DNA from: Asanoa ferruginea
GTDB taxonomy: Bacteria > Actinomycetota > Actinomycetes > Mycobacteriales > Micromonosporaceae
Reading direction: 5' to 3'
DNA: 64,000 nt
Assembly (NCBI RefSeq): GCF_003387075.1
Contig: NZ_QUMQ01000001.1
Span: 1,798,001-1,862,000, forward strand
Position numbers and translations under genes: made by a program. Under the pieces are notes generated by a model that searched no databases, had not been told where the DNA came from, and saw only the letters and a list, made by a program, of their open reading frames with translations. This document shows positions 8,526-16,705 of this stretch, one piece after another. The first letter of the stretch is position 1. Each line of letters starts with the position of its first letter.

Positions 8526-9425
8526 CTAGGCGCGCAACCCCTGGAGGGCGACCAGGTCGAGGAGCGCGAAGACGAAGAGCACTATGCCGATCACGCCGTT
8601 TGCCGTGAAGAACGCCCGGTTGACCCGGGACATGTCCGAAGGCTTGACGATGGCGTGCTCGTAGACCAGCACCGCCGCGGTGACCGCGACCCCGGCCGTC
8701 CAGAGCCACCCCAGATCCGCCAGCGCCCCGAACCACAGGTAGAACGCGACCGTCACCACGTGCGTCACCGCGGAGATGATCAAGGCGCCGCGGACCCCAT
8801 GCTTCACCGGGACCGAACCGATGCCGATCCGGCGGTCGGCCTCCAGGTCCTGGACCGCATAAATGCAGTCGAACCCACCGATCCAGGTGCCCACCGCGAC
8901 GCCGAGCACGAACGCCGGCCAGGACCACGAACCCGTGACGCCGACCCACGCGCCGACCGGGGCCACTGCCTGCGCCGCGGCCAGGAAGAGCTGCGGATAG
9001 TTCGTGAAGCGCTTCGCGTAGGAGTAAATGACCAGCAGGAACAGCGCGACCGGCGACAGCACCAGGCACAGCGGGTTGAGTGCGGCCGCGGCCACCTCGA
9101 AGACGACCAGCGAGAGCAGCAGGCCGACCCACGCCGTACGCAGGGACACCGCCCCGGTGACGAGTTCGCGGGACGCCGTGCGCGGGTTTTCCCCGTCGAT
9201 CCGGCGGTCGATGATCCGGTTGGCGGCCATCGCGACCGTGCGGGCCGCCACCATCGCCACGGTGATCAACAGCAGGGTGCCCCACTGGACGCGGCCGCCG
9301 TCCAGGCGCATCGCGGCCAGCGCGGCTACGTAGGCGAACGGCAGGGCGAAGATCGAGTGTTCGATCACCACCAGCCGCATGAAGGCCTGGACCCGGTTTG
9401 GTGCCGGTGCCGCCATCGCGACCAT
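8526..9425 (-). CDS. mqnP: UbiA-family prenyltransferase (MqnP-like)
   Basis: 299-residue integral membrane protein with about eight or nine hydrophobic segments. The first Asp-rich site is read as NRIIDRRIDGENPRT (NDxxDxxxD type, near residue 65) and the second as DCIYAVQDLEADRR (near residue 185), the two Mg-diphosphate sites of UbiA enzymes. In futalosine-pathway organisms MqnP attaches the isoprenoid chain to the 1,4-dihydroxy-6-naphthoate ring. The start ATG at 9425 overlaps the stop of the upstream UbiD gene (TGATG), so the pair is translationally coupled; the longer upstream frame runs through mqnL and is not used. A 12-copy hexamer repeat follows the gene. Confidence 0.88.
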   Translation of the reverse strand: MVAMAAPAPNRVQAFMRLVVIEHSIFALPFAYVAALAAMRLDGGRVQWGTLLLITVAMVAARTVAMAANRIIDRRIDGENPRTASRELVTGAVSLRTAWVGLLLSLVVFEVAAAALNPLCLVLSPVALFLLVIYSYAKRFTNYPQLFLAAAQAVAPVGAWVGVTGSWSWPAFVLGVAVGTWIGGFDCIYAVQDLEADRRIGIGSVPVKHGVRGALIISAVTHVVTVAFYLWFGALADLGWLWTAGVAVTAAVLVYEHAIVKPSDMSRVNRAFFTANGVIGIVLFVFALLDLVALQGLRA

Positions 9426-10882
9426 CAGAGGCCGTACTCCTTCCACCGCTTGTCGACCAGGGCCGTGATCTCCGGCGACATGGCCATCTCGTCTGGCCAA
9501 CCGCGGGTGTAGCCCTCGGTCGGCAGCTTGCGGGTGGCGTCGACGCCCGCCTTGCCACCCCAGAACTGCTGGTAGGACGCGTGGTCCAGGTGATCGACCG
9601 GACCCTGCGTGAGCAGCAGGTCGTGCGCGTAGTCGACGTTGCCGAACGCCCGGAACGCGACCTCGGCGTAATCGTGCACGTCGCAGTCGTCGTCGACGAC
9701 CACGATCAGTTTGCTGAGCGAGAGCAGGTGGGCGCCCCAGATGGCGTTCATCACCTTCTGCGCGTGCTTCGGGTAGCGCTTGTTGATCGAGACGATCACG
9801 CAGTTGTGGAACACCCCGGCGGACGGGAGGTCGTAGTCGATGATGTCGGGGATCAGCAGCTTGAGCAGCGGCAGGAAGATGCGCTCGGTGGCCTTGCCGA
9901 GGCCGTGGTCTTCCTGCGGTGGCTTCGACGTGATGATCGAGTGGTAGACCGGATCGCGCTGCATGGTCATGCACTCGACGTGGAGCACCGGGAACGGCTC
10001 GACGGGCGTGTAGAAGCCCGTGTGGTCGCCGAACGGGCCCTCGGGCAGCCGCTCGCCCGGCTCGATGTAGCCCTCCAGCACGATCTGCGCCTGTGCCGGC
10101 ACCTGCAACGGCACGGTCAGGCAGTCGACCATCTCCACCCGCTCGCCACGCAGGAAGCCGGCGAACAGGTATTCGTCGATGTCACCGGGCAGCGGGGCGC
10201 TGGCCGCGTAGCTGACCACCGGGTCGGCGCCGATCGCGATGGCCACCGGCAGCCGCTCGCCGCGCCGCTCGGCCACCGCGTGGTGCGCGGTCGAGTCCTT
10301 GTGGATCTGCCAGTGCATGCCGAGCGTGTTGTGCGAGTGCTGCTGGAGGCGGTAGAGGCCGAGGTTGCGCTTTCCCGTCTCCGGGTGCTTGGTGTGGGTC
10401 AGCCCGAAGTTGTGGAAGATCCCGCCGTCGCCGGGCCAGACCTGTAGGCCGGGCAGCCGGTTGAGGTCGACGTCGGCGCCCTTGAAGACCACCTGCTGGC
10501 AGGGCGCTGTCTTGACCTTTTTCGGGGGTACGGACTTGAGCTGCATGACCTTGCCGAGCCCGTCGCGGATCCCCGACCAGCCGACCGGGAGATCGGGCTT
10601 GACCAGCGCGCCGATCCGGTCGCCGATCTCGTCGAGCGAGTCGACGCCCAGCGCCATCGCCATCCGCCGCTCGGTGCCGAACAGGTTGACCGTCACCGGC
10701 ATCTCGCCGCGGGTCGGGCGCTCGAACAGCAGCGCCGGACCGCCGGCCCGGACCGTGCGGGTGACCACCTCGCTGATCTCCAGCGTCGGGTCGACCGGCA
10801 CACCGACCCGGCGCAGCTCACCGGCGCTCTCGAGAGCGGAGATGAAGTCCTTGAGATCCGGGTACGGGAAGGCACGCGCCAT
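9425..10882 (-). CDS. mqnL: UbiD-family decarboxylase (MqnL-like)
   Basis: 485 residues with the layout of UbiD/menaquinone decarboxylases that use prenylated FMN. Readable anchors include NLGLYRLQQHSHNTLGMHW (prFMN/Mn site region, ~residue 170), the EGPFGDHTGFY loop with the catalytic acid near residue 285, and a C-terminal KAGVDATRKLP segment. It should decarboxylate 1,4-dihydroxy-6-naphthoate-type intermediates in the futalosine menaquinone route, with UbiX supplying the cofactor. The start codon sits inside a perfect 15-bp inverted repeat (10871-10911), and no Shine-Dalgarno sequence is seen, so initiation may be structurally controlled. It is first in a two-gene operon with mqnP. Confidence 0.9.
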   Translation of the reverse strand: MARAFPYPDLKDFISALESAGELRRVGVPVDPTLEISEVVTRTVRAGGPALLFERPTRGEMPVTVNLFGTERRMAMALGVDSLDEIGDRIGALVKPDLPVGWSGIRDGLGKVMQLKSVPPKKVKTAPCQQVVFKGADVDLNRLPGLQVWPGDGGIFHNFGLTHTKHPETGKRNLGLYRLQQHSHNTLGMHWQIHKDSTAHHAVAERRGERLPVAIAIGADPVVSYAASAPLPGDIDEYLFAGFLRGERVEMVDCLTVPLQVPAQAQIVLEGYIEPGERLPEGPFGDHTGFYTPVEPFPVLHVECMTMQRDPVYHSIITSKPPQEDHGLGKATERIFLPLLKLLIPDIIDYDLPSAGVFHNCVIVSINKRYPKHAQKVMNAIWGAHLLSLSKLIVVVDDDCDVHDYAEVAFRAFGNVDYAHDLLLTQGPVDHLDHASYQQFWGGKAGVDATRKLPTEGYTRGWPDEMAMSPEITALVDKRWKEYGL

Positions 10883-10911
10883 AGGTAGCAGTCTCGCCTA
10901 TGGCGCGTGCC
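10871..10911 (-). promoter_or_regulatory. Inverted repeat covering the ubiD/mqnL start codon
   Basis: Perfect 15-base arms (10871-10885 and 10897-10911; arm GGCACGCGCCATAGG) flank an 11-base spacer. The ATG of mqnL (10882-10880) and its first codons (Met-Ala-Arg-Ala) are the left arm. In the mRNA the start codon would be paired in a strong stem. It could be a translational switch, a regulator-binding palindrome, or a chance inverted duplication of the gene start. Confidence 0.7.
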
Positions 10912-10939
10912 CCACCTCGTCGGCCCCCAGGCCGGCGCC

Positions 10940-12067
10940 TCAGAAGGTCAGGCCATCGGCCGAGTTCGGCAGGCCGGCGGCGGAACCGATGAAGACCTCG
11001 CTGTCGTCGGCGCCCTCCGGCCGAACCACCCGCCTGGTCACCGCCCCGGTCAGATCGATCACCTCGAGGTGCTCGGCGTCGCGGCTGTCGTAGGTGCTCA
11101 CCAGCAGGTGCCCCTCGTCAGCCCAACCGATGATCCGGCCGTTGTCGTCGAGCGCGATCCGCTCGCGAACTCCCCCGGTGTCCGGATCGACGACGGCGAT
11201 CGACAATCCACCGCTGCCGACGAGCGGCCCGCTCAGGGCGAGCTGACCGTCCGGTGAGAAGACCGGTCGGGCACACAGGTCGGGTCCCGGCACCGCGAGA
11301 GTGCGCTGTGGCCGCCCCTTCAGATCGAAAAACTGGACCCCGCGCGCCGTGTACGCACTTCCCTCGCTGGGAGAATCCGCGAGCGTCACCGCGAAGCCGT
11401 CGCTGTGGGGGGTCCAGGCCATGCCGATGTCGGCGACGGACAGATCGGGCAGTTCCAGCAGCTCACCTCGCAATGTCTCCGTGTCGACCAGGACCGCACC
11501 GGGCGGGCCGTTGCGAGGCACGAATCGGAAGAGGATGCGCTGCCCATCAGGTGACCACACGCCGTCGTTGGCGTTGCCGGGGAACCCGTCAATCTTGCTT
11601 CCGTCGATCCACCGGACGACGCCGGTCGCCCGATCCATGATGCCCAGCCCGCTCGGGTTGGCGGTGCTGTTGTCGCCGGTGGCGACCAGCACCCGGTCAC
11701 CGTCGGGCGACGGGATCGCGGTCCGATAAGGAACCCGGCGGTAGGTGCCGGTCTTGCGATCCAGCAGCAACGAGTAGTTGAACGCGGGGCTGCCGTCTTC
11801 AACTCCGAGGTCGCGGACGCCGCTGTAGGCCTCGATGACCGACTCACCGGGTCCGCTCGCGACCTGGCTTCCCTGGCCGCCACCGACAGCCACGCCGGCC
11901 GCCGCGAGCACGGCGCACAGCACCAGCCCGGCACCCGCTCCGACTTGGACGCGGCGCCGGCGCCGGGCCCCGGCCAGCGCTGCCCGCGCCAGCGCAGGCG
12001 GTGGCCCGCCGTCGTCGGCGATCTGCTCGAACGTCTGGCGCAGCGCGCCGGAAAGCTCGTCGTTCAT
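10940..12067 (-). CDS. Membrane-anchored beta-propeller (TolB/WD40-like) partner of the sigma factor
   Basis: The start at 12067 overlaps the sigma-factor stop (ATGA), giving 375 residues. The N-terminus is a short cytoplasmic part with a basic patch (ARRRRRVQV), then one membrane helix (GAGLVLCAVLAAAGVAVG) and a large extracytoplasmic domain built of repeated blades, each with motifs such as SPDGDRVLVATGD, SPDGQRILFRF and SPDGQLALSG. This arrangement (sigma factor followed by a single-pass protein with propeller) is common for SigE-family loci, where the second protein is assumed to be an anti-sigma factor or surface sensor. No zinc-binding HxxxCxxC anti-sigma motif is visible, so the anti-sigma role is inference. 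Confidence 0.8.
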   Translation of the reverse strand: MNDELSGALRQTFEQIADDGGPPPALARAALAGARRRRRVQVGAGAGLVLCAVLAAAGVAVGGGQGSQVASGPGESVIEAYSGVRDLGVEDGSPAFNYSLLLDRKTGTYRRVPYRTAIPSPDGDRVLVATGDNSTANPSGLGIMDRATGVVRWIDGSKIDGFPGNANDGVWSPDGQRILFRFVPRNGPPGAVLVDTETLRGELLELPDLSVADIGMAWTPHSDGFAVTLADSPSEGSAYTARGVQFFDLKGRPQRTLAVPGPDLCARPVFSPDGQLALSGPLVGSGGLSIAVVDPDTGGVRERIALDDNGRIIGWADEGHLLVSTYDSRDAEHLEVIDLTGAVTRRVVRPEGADDSEVFIGSAAGLPNSADGLTF

Positions 12068-12579
12068 CGCTGTGCTTCCTCCTTGGCGTGGAGTTCCGGT
12101 GCGAGCTGGCGCAGCCGGGCCAGCGCCCGCGCCGCCTGGCTGCGGACGGTCGACTCGGCGCACCCGAGGATCAGGGCGATCTCCTCGTCGGGCCGGTCCT
12201 CGAAATAGCGCAGCACCAGCACCGCCCGGTGTTTGGGCGCCAGCCGGCCCAGCGCCTGCCGCAGGGCGAGGTGCAGGTCGACGGTGTGCGTCGGATCGTC
12301 GGCAGCGGCGGCTTCGGGCAGCACGTCGGTGCTCAGCTCACGATGCCGCCGCAGGCTGCGCCACCAGCTCGTCTGCTGGCGGTAGAGCGCGGTGCGCAGG
12401 TAGGCCTCGGGCGCGCCGGAGCGGATCCGCGGCCAGTGCCGGGCGCCCTTGATGAGCACCGTCTGGAGCAGGTCCTCGGCCTGCTGGCGATGCCCGGTCA
12501 GCGCCAGCGCGGTGCGGAACAGCGCATGCGACCGGGCCGCGACGAACTCGCTGAACTCCGACTCGAGATCAGCATCCAT
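12064..12579 (-). CDS. SigE-family RNA polymerase sigma factor
   Basis: 171 residues with region 2 (residues ~15-75; ALTGHRQQAEDLLQTVLIK is the core-binding helix) and region 4 (~105-160; LRYFEDRPDEEIALILGC and STVRSQAARALARL is the helix-turn-helix recognising the -35 element). The spacing and sequence style fit the Streptomyces SigE-like family (TIGR02983) of ECF sigma factors. It is translationally coupled to a propeller-type membrane protein by a 4-base overlap. Upstream (12605-12622) a G/C-rich dyad could end transcription of the preceding PH-domain gene. Target promoters cannot be told from this window. Confidence 0.92.
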   Translation of the reverse strand: MDADLESEFSEFVAARSHALFRTALALTGHRQQAEDLLQTVLIKGARHWPRIRSGAPEAYLRTALYRQQTSWWRSLRRHRELSTDVLPEAAAADDPTHTVDLHLALRQALGRLAPKHRAVLVLRYFEDRPDEEIALILGCAESTVRSQAARALARLRQLAPELHAKEEAQR

Positions 12580-12645
12580 GCTTGTCCCTCATACCCCTGA
12601 CAACGCCGGCCACCGGGCCGGCTGCTGCCTGTGGGAGCGGGAAAT

Positions 12646-13083
12646 CTAACGACGGGCCCTCGGCCGGGCGGCCTGACGGATTGCCTCGGCGACGTCGTCG
12701 GCCCGGGTGTGCTGGCCGCGCCAGTTGGCCAGGTTGGACTTCTGCACGGCCCACGCGGTGACCGCCCGCCCGGCGCGGGTCTCGATCCGCACGCCGCCGT
12801 AGCCGGTCTTGGCGTCGGTGATCTCGGCGATCGGCACACGCAGGGTACGCAGCGGGTTGCGTACGTCCACATCGGTCTCGGTCAGCGTCACGGCCGGCCG
12901 CAGCGTCAGGACCAGCGGCGCGACGACCAGCGCCACCCCGAGCAGCAGGCCGTAGGCGAGGCCCAACTCCATCCCGTCACGCGCGATGGCCAGCAGCGCG
13001 CGAACGACGACCACCAGCCCGAAGGCCGTGCCTACGAGCCCGGCCACCCGACCGGCCGTCGATACCCGCCACGTCTGTCGCAT
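12646..13083 (-). CDS. Small PH-domain-like membrane protein
   Basis: 145 residues with two N-terminal hydrophobic segments (~10-30 and ~45-62) followed by a soluble beta-rich part (TLTETDVDVRNPLRTLRVPIAEI onward; ITDAKTGYGG is typical). This matches the bacterial pleckstrin-homology (bPH) membrane proteins widely found in actinobacteria beside secreted or division proteins; their role is poorly defined. It is a single gene; a G/C-rich dyad at 12605-12622 lies just past its stop codon. Confidence 0.75.
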   Translation of the reverse strand: MRQTWRVSTAGRVAGLVGTAFGLVVVVRALLAIARDGMELGLAYGLLLGVALVVAPLVLTLRPAVTLTETDVDVRNPLRTLRVPIAEITDAKTGYGGVRIETRAGRAVTAWAVQKSNLANWRGQHTRADDVAEAIRQAARPRARR

Positions 13084-13105
13084 CGGGACAGGATAGTGAT
13101 GGGCG

Positions 13106-15673
13106 TCAGGCCGGCGACAGGTAGAACCCGGCCTGATCCACGATCACGTCGACGGTGCTTCCACCGTTGTTGTAGACCAGGAACGAGTCCTGGCCGAGGC
13201 CGACGGTGACCAGGTTGGCCACGGTCTGCCCCTTGGTGAAGTTGAGCGCCGACACGACGGGGCGAGGTTGGCCGAACGGGTAGACCGACAGATACCCGTC
13301 GGACTTCGCGTTGGTCACGGTCAGGTTCGCCACGATGGCCGTGCGGGGGCACGGTGCCGAGCCGCACACGCTGGCGTTGACCGTGACGCGCACCGTCTTG
13401 CCGGGGCCGACCGGGGTGGCCGTGGTGCGGGTGTCGAGGATCCGCGTCGGGGAGGTCGGCAGGTAGGTGTCAGTGGCACCGGGCGCAAACCAACTGGACA
13501 GATCGGCGAGGAGGTGTACGGTCCCCGCGCCACCGAACGCGAACGCCACCTTGCCGTCGACGACCGGCGCGATCACCATGTTGTTCACGGTCTGGTCGGC
13601 GAGGAAGTTGACGTTCGACGTCGTCGGCACCGCCGCCCCGGGCGGAAACACGGTGATGTGGCCGCTCGTGGTCGGCTTCGTGACGGTCAGGTTGAGCACG
13701 GCCGCGGTCGTGCCCGCCGGCACCTTTGCCGACAGGTCGACGGTCACCTTCCCGTTAGGACCGATTGGCGTCGTGCCCGGCACGCCGATCGCCGCGCGGG
13801 TGTCGAGGACCCGCACCGGGCTCGCAGAGGTCAGCCCGGACCCGGTGTTGGCGTAGTAGCCGGCGATGTCGGCAACCACGTGGGTGGTGCCCGCACTGGC
13901 ATTGGACAGGTACAACCCGTTGGGCCCGTTGCGCACGGTCACCAGGTTGGCGACCGTCTGCTTGGCCAGGAAGTTGATGCTCGACGTGGTCGGCTGGCTG
14001 TCGTCGTCTGGGTAGACCTTCAGGTAGCCGTTGGCGGTGGGCTGGGTCACGGTCACGTTGAGGACGACGGCCGCCGCCGTCCGCATCGACGCAGGCACCG
14101 AAAGGTGCAGATCAGCGCCCGGTTCCAGCGGTGCGCCGCTCGGCGCGCCGAGGCCGGAGCGGGTGTCGAGCACCCGCTGCGGCGGCACCGGGGTGAACGA
14201 GGCGCCCAGCACGACACACGGCGACGCCTGGTGTGCCAGGACGGCGCCGCGGAACCCGTCGTTGCTGACCTTGATGTCGACGCATGCGGGCCCGGCCTTC
14301 GGGAACGTGAACCGCGCGCTGCCGGTGTGGCCGACGACCGGCCACTGGCCCGGAATCGCGAAGCTGAACGCGCCCGCCGGCCCGTCCGTCCGCCACGGAT
14401 AGGTGGCGGTCGCGGTGGCGATCGCCTCGAGGCTGCCGCCGCCGGGCGCCCGCGCGATCGCCGAGGTGACCGTCGGAGCGGGAAGCAGTTCGGTCGCGCC
14501 ACGATCGACGTAGCCACCACCCACGTTGGGTGCGTCCGGGTTGTCGGCGTGCGGGTTGCCGCGCAGGTCCTGGCTCCGCACTCCCGGCGCGTCCGGTAGC
14601 GCCGAGTCGATCGCCGGCGAGTCGGCCCGCACGCTCCATCCGGCCCGGTCGCCGTCGGTGTTGGTCAGCAATGGGTCGGCCGCGATGTCGTGCGTTGCCT
14701 GCCCGGTCGCGGCCGCGAGTGCGGCCGGGTTCGGATAGGTGGTGCCGCCCCACGCGTAGAGCGATCCGCCGTGCACCGGGTCGACCAGGTTGTAGTCGAC
14801 GTGGCTGTCGGTCGTCGCCGCTCCGTCGACGGTCAACGGCGTCGCGGCCGCCGACGACTGCCCGGACCCGGCCGTGCAACCACCGGGCAGCGTGGGCCGG
14901 TTGGTCCGCAGGATCGAGTTGAAGAGGCTGAATCCCGCCGAGGCGCCCTTCACCGCGACGCCGACCAGACAGTCGGTCACGATCGTGTTGTTGGTGAGGG
15001 TGGTCCGTGGTGCGTCTTCGACGGTGACCGCCGAGGGCGTAGTGCTCGGCTGCGTCTGTGCGTAAACGCTGTTGCCCGTGAGCAGGGTGTCGGTGGCGCC
15101 GGAGTGCACAGCGAACACCGGCCCGTTGCCGCTCCGGGCGACCATGTCGCGCACGGTGACGCCGTGCGAGTCACCTTTGATCTCGAGGGCCGCGGCCCGT
15201 GAGGCGCTGACCCACCCGTCTGCGATCGTGACGTCGCTCGAGTCTTCGACCACCACGGCGGGCTTGAGCACAGTCATGCCGATGTCGAGTCCGTCGATGA
15301 CGACGTCGTGCACGCCGGAGAGAAGAAATGCCGGCCCCGCCTCGGCGCCTCGCACGGTGGTCCGCTGGCCCGTCGCCGGCATCGCCGTGATCGTGATCGG
15401 CTTGCCCGGCTGGCCGGACCTCGTCACCACCACGGACTCGTCGTAGGTGTCCGGCCACACCTCGACGGTCTGGCCCGGCTGCGCTGCCTGCACCGCCTTG
15501 GTGATCGAGCAGTAGCTTCCGGAGGAGCCGTCTGGCGTCCCGTTGCACGGCTGCGACACGCGGATCGGCGGCAGCGGATCATCCGCCGCCGCGGCGCTTC
15601 CGCCGACGGCCGACAGGCCAGCCGTCACCAACACACCGACACACAGCAGCGCCAGGCCGCGGCCAACCCGCAT
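13106..15673 (-). CDS. Secreted parallel beta-helix protein with three C-terminal LDTR repeats
   Basis: 855 residues with a Sec signal peptide (MRVGRGLALLCVGVLVTAGL, Ala-rich cleavage region near residue 30). Residues ~35-400 show repeated short strands and the DVVIDGLDI/NSILRTN type turns of right-handed beta-helix proteins, usually carbohydrate-active or adhesive. From ~490 to the end there are three copies of a ~115-residue module that each start with P-x-R-[VI]-LDTR and contain VVLNVTVT, NFLAKQTVANLV and a terminal DIAGYY or equivalent. This module is common on actinobacterial secreted proteins and its ligand is unknown. No sorting signal or catalytic residues could be identified. Confidence 0.8.
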   Translation of the reverse strand: MRVGRGLALLCVGVLVTAGLSAVGGSAAAADDPLPPIRVSQPCNGTPDGSSGSYCSITKAVQAAQPGQTVEVWPDTYDESVVVTRSGQPGKPITITAMPATGQRTTVRGAEAGPAFLLSGVHDVVIDGLDIGMTVLKPAVVVEDSSDVTIADGWVSASRAAALEIKGDSHGVTVRDMVARSGNGPVFAVHSGATDTLLTGNSVYAQTQPSTTPSAVTVEDAPRTTLTNNTIVTDCLVGVAVKGASAGFSLFNSILRTNRPTLPGGCTAGSGQSSAAATPLTVDGAATTDSHVDYNLVDPVHGGSLYAWGGTTYPNPAALAAATGQATHDIAADPLLTNTDGDRAGWSVRADSPAIDSALPDAPGVRSQDLRGNPHADNPDAPNVGGGYVDRGATELLPAPTVTSAIARAPGGGSLEAIATATATYPWRTDGPAGAFSFAIPGQWPVVGHTGSARFTFPKAGPACVDIKVSNDGFRGAVLAHQASPCVVLGASFTPVPPQRVLDTRSGLGAPSGAPLEPGADLHLSVPASMRTAAAVVLNVTVTQPTANGYLKVYPDDDSQPTTSSINFLAKQTVANLVTVRNGPNGLYLSNASAGTTHVVADIAGYYANTGSGLTSASPVRVLDTRAAIGVPGTTPIGPNGKVTVDLSAKVPAGTTAAVLNLTVTKPTTSGHITVFPPGAAVPTTSNVNFLADQTVNNMVIAPVVDGKVAFAFGGAGTVHLLADLSSWFAPGATDTYLPTSPTRILDTRTTATPVGPGKTVRVTVNASVCGSAPCPRTAIVANLTVTNAKSDGYLSVYPFGQPRPVVSALNFTKGQTVANLVTVGLGQDSFLVYNNGGSTVDVIVDQAGFYLSPA

Positions 15674-15745
15674 CGCACAACCCCCGTCAGAACATGATCA
15701 TCTGGAGACTAGCGAGTCGGTCGATCTTGGGCTATGGCCGATCGG

Positions 15746-16705
15746 TCAGAGGCCGCCGTACGAGTGCAGGCCCGTGAAGAAGATGTTCACGCCGAACAGG
15801 TTCATCAGCATCGTCAGGAAGCCCAGCACGGCGATCCAGGTGGCCGTCGTCTTCTTGACGCTGGGCGTGGCCCGGGCGTGCAGGTAGCCGGCGTAGACGA
15901 TCCAGGAGATGAACGCCCACACCTCTTTGGGGTCCCAGCCCCAGTAGCGGCCCCACGCCGACTCCGCCCAGATCGGGCCGGCGATCAGCGCGCCGAAGGT
16001 CCAGATCGGGAACGCGAACGCGTGCAGGCGGAACGACAGGCGCTCGAGGACGTCGGCGGCGGGAAGGCGGTCGCCGAGGCTGAACGGGAAGCCGTTGCGG
16101 CCCTTGTCGTAGCCGGATTTGATCAGGAAGAGGCTGGCCGGCACGAAGCCGATCAGGAAGACGCCCGACGAGATGGCGATGGCGGTCACGTGGATCGCCA
16201 GCCAGTAGGAGTCGAGCGCCGGCACCAGCGGCCCGACCGGCACGTAGAGGATCAGGCCGGCGACGCCGAGCAGGACCACCTGGGTCAGCGCGACGTAGAG
16301 GCCGAGGTGGCGCAGCGCCGGGCGGCGGACCATCACGATGATCCAGGCCACGGCGGCGACCGAGGTGGCCGCGAGGACGTACTCGTACATGTTGCCCCAG
16401 GGCAGCCGGTGCCCGGCGACGCCGCGGCTGATCAGGGAGCTGATCTGGGCGACGGCCGCGAGCACCAGAAAACCGGCGGCGATGCGGCCGGCCCAGGAGG
16501 TGCGTCGGGGAGCGGGCGGCGGCGAAACCTCTTCGATCGGCGAAACCACCGCGACCGGCGGCCCGCCCGCGCCGACGAGTTCACGTTCAGCGACCCGGGC
16601 GACCACGCCCTTGTCGCCGAAGGCGTAGACGGCCGCGTAACCGATCATCGCGGCCAGGTAGCCGAGCATGGCCACCACCAGTAGGGCGTCCGACAAGGCG
16701 GCCAT
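15746..16705 (-). CDS. ccsB: Cytochrome c synthase subunit CcsB (CcsA/ResC family)
   Basis: 319-residue polytopic membrane protein with about eight hydrophobic segments. The tryptophan-rich heme-handling motif is clear (WGRYWGWDPKEVWAF, near residue 250), and conserved histidines flank it. With ResB it forms the System II heme exporter and ligase that attaches heme to apocytochrome c outside the membrane. It is the last gene of the block hemL-phosphatase-tlpA-ccdA-resB-ccsB, the same order as Rv0524-Rv0529 in M. tuberculosis; its ATG overlaps the resB stop codon by one base. It ends the operon with no clear hairpin. Confidence 0.94.
   Translation of the reverse strand: MAALSDALLVVAMLGYLAAMIGYAAVYAFGDKGVVARVAERELVGAGGPPVAVVSPIEEVSPPPAPRRTSWAGRIAAGFLVLAAVAQISSLISRGVAGHRLPWGNMYEYVLAATSVAAVAWIIVMVRRPALRHLGLYVALTQVVLLGVAGLILYVPVGPLVPALDSYWLAIHVTAIAISSGVFLIGFVPASLFLIKSGYDKGRNGFPFSLGDRLPAADVLERLSFRLHAFAFPIWTFGALIAGPIWAESAWGRYWGWDPKEVWAFISWIVYAGYLHARATPSVKKTTATWIAVLGFLTMLMNLFGVNIFFTGLHSYGGL

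Noticed and set aside
8386-9558. Minus-strand frame with an (Arg-Ser)n tail next to UbiA
   Set aside because: It is a different frame across mqnP and the hexamer tract; the Arg-Ser tail comes from the (GCGACC)12 repeat.
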